Below, in pieces: positions 54,660-62,030 of a stretch of DNA of 64,000 bases. The notes under the pieces were generated by a model. That model was not told where the DNA came from, did not search any database, and saw only the letters and a program-made list of their open reading frames with translations. Made by a program: the position numbers and the translations under genes. The stretch comes from Lewinellaceae bacterium (lineage in GTDB: Bacteria; Bacteroidota; Bacteroidia; Chitinophagales; Saprospiraceae), in the NCBI GenBank assembly GCA_016712415.1, contig JADJRC010000002.1:310001-374000 (forward strand), given 5' to 3'. How positions within the stretch are numbered: position 1 is the first letter of the stretch; the number at the start of each line of letters is the position of its first letter.

Positions 54660-55787
54660 ATGTCAGATACCCGAACCAGCGAATTTTTCAGGGGGAAAAT
54701 ACCGGCCCTCGACGGGGTGCGGGGCATAGCCGTGGTACTGGTGCTGTTCAGCCATTTTACCCTGCGCGCATTTTGGGCCGACGGGCCGTACTACGAACTC
54801 GCCAAATCCGGCTGGTTGGGTGTGGACATGTTTTTCGTGTTGTCGGGGTTTCTCATCACGGGTATTTTGATCGACACACGGGATGGTTCAAACTACTGGA
54901 GTTCCTTCTACAAGCGCCGGGTATTGCGCATTTTCCCGCTCTACTTCTTTGTCGTAACGGTCACCTGGCTGACGGTGCTGTTTATTGAAAAGACACCCGA
55001 ACGCCTGCACGGATACGACGCATTCGTGTGGTTTTTCACCTTCACGCCCAATATCGCGATGTCGCTGAAAAACACCTGGCTATCGCACAGCAACATATTC
55101 AATCTCAATCACTTGTGGTCGCTGGCCGTGGAGGAACAATTTTACATCCTCTGGCCTTTTATTGTGCGCTGGCTGCCGATGCGTCGGCTGGTTTTGCTTT
55201 GCGCGGCATTGGTGCTCATCAGCACGCCGTTGCGGTTCTGGGTAGCGGGCGACCAGGGGGTGAATTCAGTGGCCACCTATGTACTGCCTTTCACCCGGAT
55301 GGACGGGCTCGCAGCAGGCAGTTTTCTGGCCGTTTTTTTACGGCTGGACCTGCACAGTTTTATCCCTTTCAACAAATGGATTGCCCGGGTCACGCTGTGC
55401 TGGACGGGCTGGCAGATCATCCAGATATTCCTGCACGGCAATGAAATGCGGCTCTACACACTCTCCGCGCTGTTTTTTGCCTCGTTATTGTACCTCTCGC
55501 TCAACACCGACCCGAAGGCGCTGGTCCGGCGTATCTGCGAAACCCGCTTGTTGCGGCACCTGGGCCACTACAGCTATGGTATGTACGTATTTCACCAGAT
55601 GTTCGAGTTCCAATGGAAAAACGCCTTTGGCTACTACCTGGTCGACAGCGGGCTTCCGCCCATTATTGGCCAGGGCATCTATTCTCTGCTGGCCTTTGCC
55701 GGCACTTACCTGCTGGCACGCCTGAGTTGGGCATTTCTGGAAAAACCGTTTTTGCGGCTGAAAGAAGTCTGGGCAAAGCGGAATTAA
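54660..55787 (+). CDS. Acyltransferase 3 family (OafA/YrhL-like)
   Basis: The 375-residue integral membrane protein begins RGKIPALDGVRGIAVVLVLFSHF, with the catalytic His in FSHF, and has about ten TM helices and the family RRVLRIFPLYFF and LNHLWSLAVEEQFYILWP signatures. Members O-acylate sugars of cell-surface polymers. It starts 6 bp after the adaptor gene. The second repeat array begins 28 bp after its stop. Confidence 0.9.
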   Translation: MSDTRTSEFFRGKIPALDGVRGIAVVLVLFSHFTLRAFWADGPYYELAKSGWLGVDMFFVLSGFLITGILIDTRDGSNYWSSFYKRRVLRIFPLYFFVVTVTWLTVLFIEKTPERLHGYDAFVWFFTFTPNIAMSLKNTWLSHSNIFNLNHLWSLAVEEQFYILWPFIVRWLPMRRLVLLCAALVLISTPLRFWVAGDQGVNSVATYVLPFTRMDGLAAGSFLAVFLRLDLHSFIPFNKWIARVTLCWTGWQIIQIFLHGNEMRLYTLSALFFASLLYLSLNTDPKALVRRICETRLLRHLGHYSYGMYVFHQMFEFQWKNAFGYYLVDSGLPPIIGQGIYSLLAFAGTYLLARLSWAFLEKPFLRLKEVWAKRN

Positions 55788-55814
55788 GCATGTTTTCCCA
55801 CCGACTATCACAGA

Positions 55815-57249
55815 GCAGTATAGCGGAATGGTATTCCGCGCCTGGAATACGATGTTGCGTTCCGGAATACCATTCCGGGATACAAAGTGCGGCTACATGT
55901 ATAGCGGAATGGTATTCCGCGTCCGGGAATAGATGTTGCGTTCCGGAATACCATTCCGGGGTACAAAGCGCGGCTACATGTATAGCGGAATGGTATTCCG
56001 CATCCCGGAATACGATGTTGCGTTCCGGAATACCATTCCGGGGTACAAAGCGCGACAAAATGTATAGCGTAATGGTATTCCGCATCCCGGAATACGGTTG
56101 AGTCCCGGAATACCATTCCGGGCTACATGTATAGCGGATGGTATTCCGCCGGAAGGATGTTGAGTCCGGAATACCATTCCGGGTAAAGCGCTCATGTATA
56201 TCGGAATGGTATTCCGGCCGGGAATACGATGTTGCGTTCGGAATACCATTCCGGGGTACAAAGCGCGGCTACATGTATAGCGGAATGGTATTCCGCGCCT
56301 GGAATACGAAGTTGAGTCCCGGAATGGTATTCCGGAGTACAAAGCGCGGCTACATGTATAGCGGAATGGTATTCCGCATCCCGGAATAGATGTTGCGTTC
56401 CGGAATACCATTCCGGGATACAAAGTCTATTTGTTGTAACCACCGGCAAGCGCAAAATGTATAGCGGAATGGTATTCCGCGCCTGGAATACGAAGTTTAG
56501 TCCCGGAATACCATTCCGGGGTACAAAGCGCGACAAAATGTATAGCGGAATGGTATTCCGCGTCCCGGAATACGATGTTGAGTTCCGGAATACCATTCCG
56601 GGGTACAAAGTGCGGCTACATGTATAGCGGAATGGTATTCCGCGTCCCGGAATAGATGTTGCGTTCCGGAATACCATTCCGGGATACAAAGCGCGGCTAC
56701 ATGTATAGCGGAATGGTATTCCGCATCCCGGAATACGAAGTTGAGTCCCGGAATACCATTCCGGGATACAAAGCGCGGCTACATGTATATCGGAATGGTA
56801 TTCCGGCCTGGAATACGAAGTTGAGTCCGAAGGTATTCCGGGTACGCGGCTACATGTATAGCGGAATGGTATTCCGCATCCCGGAATAGATGTTGCGTTC
56901 CGGAATACCATTCCGGGGTACAAAGCGCGACAAAATGTATAGCGTAATGGTATTCCGCGTCCCGGAATAGATGTTGAGTTCCGGAATACCATTCCGGGGT
57001 ACAAAGCGCGACAAAATGTATAGCGGAATGGTATTCCGCATCCCGGAATACGAAGTTGAGTCCCGGAATACCATTCCGGGATACAAAGCGCGGCTACATG
57101 TATAGCGGAATGGTATTCCGCGCCTGGAATAGGATGTTGCGTTCCGGAATACCATTCCGGGGTACAAAGCGCGGCTACATGTATAGCGGAAAGGTATTCC
57201 GCGCCTGGAATACGATGTTGAGTCCCGGAATACCATTCCGGGGTACAAA
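55815..57249. repeat. Tandem array 2: about 18 units related to array 1
   Basis: I count 18 units by the (A/G)TATAGCGGAAT phrase, mostly 79-82 bp apart (some 67-71, one 103). Palindromes A (GCGGAATGGTATTCCGC) and B (CCGGAATACCATTCCGG) are as in array 1, but the lead-in is TATAGCGG instead of TATGGCGG and linkers vary more (GCCTGGAATACG, ATCCCGGAATACG, and GATGTTGCGT versus GAAGTTGAGT). Some units use CGACAAAATG in place of CGGCTACATG. The array lies between the convergent acyltransferase and alkyltransferase-like genes and has the same orientation as array 1. Confidence 0.93.
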
Positions 57250-57286
57250 CCTTTGACCGGGATGATCACAACTTGAGTTGTTTATA

Positions 57287-57631
57287 TTAAAACGGTTCCC
57301 AGTTCTCCCCCAGCGCCTGCGCCGGACTCCAGAAATGTTTGTCGAAATCCACGACCCGGTCGTTTTCCACCCGGACACCCTCCGCTTCCAGCAGTTCCTG
57401 CATCAGCGTGGGTGTGGCAAAATGGTGGCGACCGCTGAGTTCCCCTTTGCGGTTCAGGACACGGTGGGCCGGTACGCCGTCGCCGAGCACGGAGTTGTTG
57501 AGCGCCCAGCCAACCATCCGGGAGGCGCCAAGCGCCAGGAAGTCTGCAATAGCGCCGTAGTTGGTCACCCGCCTGCGGGGTATCTGTTTCACGACGGCAT
57601 AGACCAGATCGTAGTAGGTAGGTGTAGCCAT
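57287..57631 (-). CDS. Alkyltransferase-like (ATL/MGMT-related) protein
   Basis: The 114-residue protein has the MGMT DNA-binding domain (TNYGAIADFLALGASRMVGWAL) but in place of the reactive PCHRV it has VPAHRV, so the acceptor Cys is Ala. ATL proteins bind O6-alkylguanine and hand it to nucleotide excision repair instead of repairing it directly. It converges with the second array. Confidence 0.87.
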   Translation of the reverse strand: MATPTYYDLVYAVVKQIPRRRVTNYGAIADFLALGASRMVGWALNNSVLGDGVPAHRVLNRKGELSGRHHFATPTLMQELLEAEGVRVENDRVVDFDKHFWSPAQALGENWEPF

Positions 57632-57671
57632 TTGAATGCAGTTATGCTAACATGTTGTACGCAGGATAGCG

Positions 57672-58910
57672 CTACTCATACCGCAACGACTCAATCGGAT
57701 CAAGCCGCGCCGCTTTCATAGCGGGATAAAAGCCCGATACCACACCCACGATCATACACAACGCAAAGCCGAGGAACATCCAGCCCCAGGGGATGAGGAA
57801 AGAGCCGCCCAGCAGCGGGGTGACGATGTTGCCGACGAGGATGCCGAGAAAGATACCCAGCAGTCCGCCGATCTGACAAATCACAATGGCCTCGGTCAGG
57901 AATTGCGTGAGGATACTGCGGCGCGTGGCGCCGAGGGCCTTGTAAATGCCGATCTCGCGCGTGCGCTCCGTGACGCTCACCAGCATGATATTCATGAGGC
58001 CGATCGCGGCGCCGAGCAGCGTCATCAGGCCGATGGCGATAGTGGCCAGGCGCAGGTTGGTCGTGTTTTCCTTCAGGATGGAAACGAGGCTGTCGCTGGC
58101 AAAAATCTCGAAGTCTTCATCCTCTCCCGGGCGGACCTTCCTGATCATGCGCAGCAGGCCGATGGTTTCCGATTGGGCGGCTTCCATATCCTTGGCATTT
58201 AACACACCGATTACCAGGTCATAATCGGTATCAGCCGTACCGTAAAGGGATTTTACGTTGAGCACCGGCGCGTAAACAGCGCGGTCCTGCGAACTGCCCA
58301 TAGATGAGCCTTTTGATTTGAGTACGCCAATTACCCGGTAGCGAATATTGCCCACCTGGATGATCTGGTCGAGCGCCTTTTCGGGCTTGTCGTCGAATAA
58401 CTGTTTGACAATATCCTGTCCGATCAGGGCTTTGGGCTGTCCGTCTTCCACTTCCATCCTTGAAAACCCCCGGCCATATTCAATATCGAGCCCCTTGACG
58501 TCGAAATAGTTCTCGTCGACGCCCAGAAACGTGATGTTGGGGTTGGTCTTTTTATCCAGGTACTTTACGGTAGCCAGCCTTGTCGCGCGGAAGGAAATGG
58601 ACACTTTGGCCGGGAAAATAAAGCGTTCCTTGAACTCCCTTGCATCGTCGAACCGGATCGGCTCGCCGATCTTCTGGCGGCGGCCACCGCGATTGCTTTT
58701 TACCTCGCCCCATTTCCGCTCTACGCTGAACGAATTGGCGCCAAGGCCGGAAAAATTGTCGTTGAGGGAATAGGCAATGGCGTCGATTGCGGTCAAAATG
58801 CCCACCAAAGCCATGATCCCGAAGGCGATGATGAGCAGGGTAAGCACTGCCCGCAACATATTGGTGCGGATGCTCTGAAAAGCCATGCTGAGTATTTCCG
58901 AAAAGGGCAT
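57672..58910 (-). CDS. MacB-type ABC transporter permease
   Basis: The 412-residue protein starts at ATG 58910 (MPFSEILSMAFQSIRTNML); an upstream ATG at 58973 is unlikely. It has one N-terminal TM, a large periplasmic MacB_PCD domain (about residues 45-270) and three C-terminal TMs with the FtsX signature (REIGIYKALGATRRSILTQFL). Such permeases move lipoproteins or peptides by a mechanical stroke with a separate ATPase, which is not adjacent here. Confidence 0.88.
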   Translation of the reverse strand: MPFSEILSMAFQSIRTNMLRAVLTLLIIAFGIMALVGILTAIDAIAYSLNDNFSGLGANSFSVERKWGEVKSNRGGRRQKIGEPIRFDDAREFKERFIFPAKVSISFRATRLATVKYLDKKTNPNITFLGVDENYFDVKGLDIEYGRGFSRMEVEDGQPKALIGQDIVKQLFDDKPEKALDQIIQVGNIRYRVIGVLKSKGSSMGSSQDRAVYAPVLNVKSLYGTADTDYDLVIGVLNAKDMEAAQSETIGLLRMIRKVRPGEDEDFEIFASDSLVSILKENTTNLRLATIAIGLMTLLGAAIGLMNIMLVSVTERTREIGIYKALGATRRSILTQFLTEAIVICQIGGLLGIFLGILVGNIVTPLLGGSFLIPWGWMFLGFALCMIVGVVSGFYPAMKAARLDPIESLRYE

Positions 58911-59110
58911 TGCTACAGGAGGTCCGGTGATTAACGGCGTCGCTCGATGGCGTATTCCCGGAACCGGTTCCAAAAGTAAAAATACAATGCGCGCTGTTGT
59001 ACTGAAATAGAAGCAGGGTTTTTAAAATTCGATGAAAGGCGCGATTTGGGGTAGTGAAAAGTAATTGGATGCTGTTGGTTGAGGTGATTTGGGTTTATCA
59101 CGAATAGTGT

Positions 59111-59210
59111 GTTTCCCGCAAATTGGCGCAGAAAAAACCCGCAGATTGCCGCAGATTCGGAAATATTCTGCGGCTTTCTGCGGTTTTTTCAACGGTAATC
59201 TGCGGGAAAC
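59111..59210. repeat. Nested inverted repeat of the CGCAGATT type
   Basis: GTTTCCCGCAAATT (59111-59124) pairs with AATCTGCGGGAAAC (59197-59210), 13 of 14; inside, GAAAAAACCCGCAG pairs with CTGCGGTTTTTTC, and at the centre GCCGCAGA pairs with TCTGCGGC. It lies 6 bp after the persulfide dioxygenase stop. The outer arm resembles 21838-21850. From 58911 to 59110 I see nothing else. Confidence 0.75.
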
Positions 59211-59216
59211 GGCTCG

Positions 59217-60629
59217 TCAAAGTTCCGTGCGCTGCTCCCGGAATGCGGTCAGTTCGGCCTTTCCGCTTTCCTTGATGGCTTTGAACCCGCCGGCCACGTT
59301 GACCAGATTGTCAAAACCCCGTGCTTTCAGGATAGAGATGGCGATGACGGAGCGGTAGCCACCTGCGCAGTACACTATACAGGTCTTGTCGCGCGGAATC
59401 TGCGCCAGTTCGCGGTTCAGGAAGTCGAGCGGTACGTTGATAGCCCCCACCACGTGCTCTGTGTCGTATTCGCTGTTGCGGCGGACGTCGATCACGGGGT
59501 TTTGTTTTTGGGCATACCGGGTGGTGAACGCCTCGGCATCGATCGTATCGATTGTTTCCACATCATTGCCGGCGCTGACCCAGGCTTCGAAGCCGCCGTC
59601 GAGATAACCCATCGTATTGTCGTACCCCACACGGGCGAGGCGCGTGATGGCCTCCTGCTCGCGGTTCTTGTCGGCGACCAGCAGGATCGGTTGCTTCAGG
59701 TCGGGAATAAGGGTACCGACCCAGGAGGCAAACTGTCCGTCGAGGCCGATGGAAACAGCGCCCGGGATAAACCCGTGCACGAAATCTTTTTCGCTGCGGG
59801 TATCGAGTATCAGGGCTTCGCTTGCCTCGGCGGCTGCCATAAACGCTTTGGGTGTGAGCGGTGTGAGGCCGCGCTCCATCACCGATTCGACGCTTTCGTA
59901 GCCCATTTTATTGAGCACGGCATTTTTGGGGAAATACTGCGGCGGCTCTACCAGTCCTTCCGTTACTTCCCGCACAAATTCGGCGCGGGTCATGTCGGCG
60001 CGCAGGGCGTAGTTGAACAATTTTTGCTGGCCAATGGTCGACTCTGTTTCTTTCGCCATTTTTTTACCGCAGGCCGAACCCGCGCCATGGCCGGGATACA
60101 CGATCACCTCGTCGGCCAACGGCATGATCTTGTTGCGCAGGGAGTCGAACAACAGACCTGCGAGGTCTTCGCGGCTGAGGTCGCTCTTCACCGCCAGGTC
60201 GGGCCGGCCAACGTCGCCGATAAACAGCGTATCGCCCGTAAATACGGCGTAATCCTTTCCATTTTCGTCGCGGAGCAGGAAAGTGCTGCTTTCCATGGTG
60301 TGGCCCGGGGTGTGCAACACAACAATACTCACTTTGCCGATTTTCAACACCTCATTGTCTTTGGCAATGTGCGCCTCAAAATTTGGTTGAGCAGTGGGGC
60401 CGTAAACAATGGTAGCGCCGGTCTTTTTGGCCAGGTCAAGGTGGCCCGACACGAAATCGGCGTGAAAGTGGGTTTCCAGTACGTATTTGATCCTGGCGCC
60501 GTCGCGTTCGGCGCGTTCGAGGTAGGGTCCCGTTTCGCGAAGCGGGTCTATGATGACGGCTTCACCGTCACTTTCAATGTAATAGGCCGCTTCGGCCAGG
60601 CATCCGGTATAGAGTTGTTCGACTTTCAT
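59217..60629 (-). CDS. Persulfide dioxygenase-like MBL protein fused to two rhodanese domains
   Basis: The 470-residue protein has a metallo-beta-lactamase domain (1-240) with ETHFHADFVSGH, HTPGHTMESS and FTGDTLF, of the ETHE1/persulfide dioxygenase type that oxidises glutathione-like persulfide to sulfite. Rhodanese domain 1 (about 255-350) lacks the active Cys (LLVADKNRE); domain 2 (about 370-465) has it (YCAGGYRS). The fusion suggests direct sulfur transfer to the dioxygenase. Cytoplasmic sulfide detoxification is the likely role. Confidence 0.9.
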   Translation of the reverse strand: MKVEQLYTGCLAEAAYYIESDGEAVIIDPLRETGPYLERAERDGARIKYVLETHFHADFVSGHLDLAKKTGATIVYGPTAQPNFEAHIAKDNEVLKIGKVSIVVLHTPGHTMESSTFLLRDENGKDYAVFTGDTLFIGDVGRPDLAVKSDLSREDLAGLLFDSLRNKIMPLADEVIVYPGHGAGSACGKKMAKETESTIGQQKLFNYALRADMTRAEFVREVTEGLVEPPQYFPKNAVLNKMGYESVESVMERGLTPLTPKAFMAAAEASEALILDTRSEKDFVHGFIPGAVSIGLDGQFASWVGTLIPDLKQPILLVADKNREQEAITRLARVGYDNTMGYLDGGFEAWVSAGNDVETIDTIDAEAFTTRYAQKQNPVIDVRRNSEYDTEHVVGAINVPLDFLNRELAQIPRDKTCIVYCAGGYRSVIAISILKARGFDNLVNVAGGFKAIKESGKAELTAFREQRTEL

Positions 60630-60834
60630 AATGCAGATATTTTTGATCGTTTAATGACACAAAGTTCGGCATTGCGCCTGCACCGGATTTGTAACCGATG
60701 TCACACTCAGAACGTGATAAGAATCATCGTGGAAGGCGACGAAGATTCTTGCGCCGCTTTTTATCTTTACCTTTCAGACCATATTGCGGGGTCTGGAGCG
60801 CTTCGCGCGATCAATTCATTATTTCAGAAAAACC

Positions 60835-61179
60835 ATGTCAGACAACAAAAACACCATCGCCGACGAATTGCATGAGGAAATAGCGAAGGTTGAATCGGAA
60901 TATACCATGTTGCCGACCGAAAGGCGCAGAAAACTGATCCGGTGGGTCATCCGGCAGATATTTACCCTGATTTTGTACTTTTTTCTTTGGGATGCACATC
61001 CGTGGGTGCCCAAATCGCTTTGGATCGTGGCGCCGCTGGCCTTGCTGAGCCTCGCGTCTATTGTGGGCTACAACTGGTTTCTGCAGCGCAGGCTTCGAAA
61101 AGCAAAGGCGGGAATTGAAAATCTCGAAACATCGCTGCAACGCCTGAAAGAAACAGGCGGGCAGCAGGAAGAGGATTGA
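60835..61179 (+). CDS. Small two-TM membrane protein with coiled coil
   Basis: The 114-residue protein starts at ATG 60835 (MSDNKNTIADELHEEIAKVE). An N-terminal helical region is followed by two TM helices (IRQIFTLILYFFLWDA and SLWIVAPLALLSLASIVGYNWFL) and a short C-terminal coiled coil (KAGIENLETSLQRLKE). I do not recognise the family. It converges with the PqqB-like gene. Confidence 0.65.
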   Translation: MSDNKNTIADELHEEIAKVESEYTMLPTERRRKLIRWVIRQIFTLILYFFLWDAHPWVPKSLWIVAPLALLSLASIVGYNWFLQRRLRKAKAGIENLETSLQRLKETGGQQEED

Positions 61180-61189
61180 GCCGGCAGCT

Positions 61190-62024
61190 TCACAAGGCCA
61201 GTTGCAGGCCTTCGGCAGCAATCGAAAACCCGCGCTCCCGCACCGCTTTACCTGCCGTTTCGTCCCACAGCAACGGGTTGGTGTGGTTGAAGTGAATGAA
61301 CGTCACTTTGGTCCGTTCCTCCGGCGCTTTCTGTTGAAACAATTGCATGGTCTCTTCCACAAAAGGGTGGGGCACTTCTTTCATGGCCCGGCCCTGCAAC
61401 TCGCCGTCGCGGTAAAAGGTGGCATCGAGCAAGGCATAGTCCACCCGGCCGACCTCCGCTGCGATATCGCGCGACCATTTTGACCATTTTTGCTGAATCG
61501 GCCTGCAAGGGCTGAATCACGATATTCTGCAAATCCACCAACTGGCTCCAGGGGCCGTTTTTCCGCAGAAATTGATCCATGCGCGGCATGGCATAAACCG
61601 CGATGTTTTTCGCGCCCATCACCTCGCGGCCAAGTTGCATCAGTCCGGCGTAATGCCCGATATGCGCATGGGTGAGGAAAATGCCGTCGGGCACACGTTT
61701 ATCGTGGAAGCCGGAGATGTCCTGCAGCCTGCGCCACTGTTCCGGAAAAGCCGGTGTTGCCTCCAGTATGTACAGTTTTTTGTTTGCCGGATCGACGAGG
61801 CCCAGGCAAACGGGTGTTTTCGGGGTTTGAGTGCCCTCGTAAACCATCTGACAGCAACTGCGCCGGCACCCGGCGTGGGGGTATCCGCCGTCCTGGGTGA
61901 CGCCGAGGACGACGAGGTAAATGCCTGACTGCGCTGCAATCGGCATCTTATTTACCCCGGTGCAGGCTATACAGCACAGCCACAAAAAAAGTAAGAATTG
62001 CAGATAAAAAGGTCTTGCGTACAT
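61190..62024 (-). CDS. PqqB-like metallo-hydrolase lipoprotein (one frameshift)
   Basis: Start ATG 62024 gives a lipoprotein signal (YLQFLLFLWLCCIAC). The MBL-type body has TQDGGYPHAGCRRSCC and LTHAHIGHYAGLMQLGRE, the form seen in PqqB-like proteins, with Gly in place of the usual metal-binding Asp. The frame breaks near 61478-61491; removing one T from a plus-strand T run joins it to RVDYALLDATFYRDGEL and PHPFVEETM, giving 277 residues exactly. It is not near other PQQ genes, so PQQ synthesis is not implied. Its start is 6 bp from the divergent cytochrome gene. Confidence 0.8.
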
Positions 62025-62027
62025 TCG
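61998..62027 (+). promoter_or_regulatory. Predicted promoter of the PSD1 cytochrome gene
   Basis: TTG (61998-62000), a 19-bp spacer, then TACATTCG (62020-62027), one base off TAnnTTTG. Transcription would begin near 62031-62033, the ATG itself, giving a leaderless message. The promoter lies within the first codons of the divergent PqqB-like gene. Confidence 0.45.
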
Positions 62028-62030
62028 CAC

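Noticed and set aside
55815..57249. Long minus-strand open frames across the array as protein-coding genes
   Set aside because: The 82-bp unit shifts frame at each repeat and frames open only because the unit lacks stops; the predicted sequence repeats mechanically and has no start, signal or domain.
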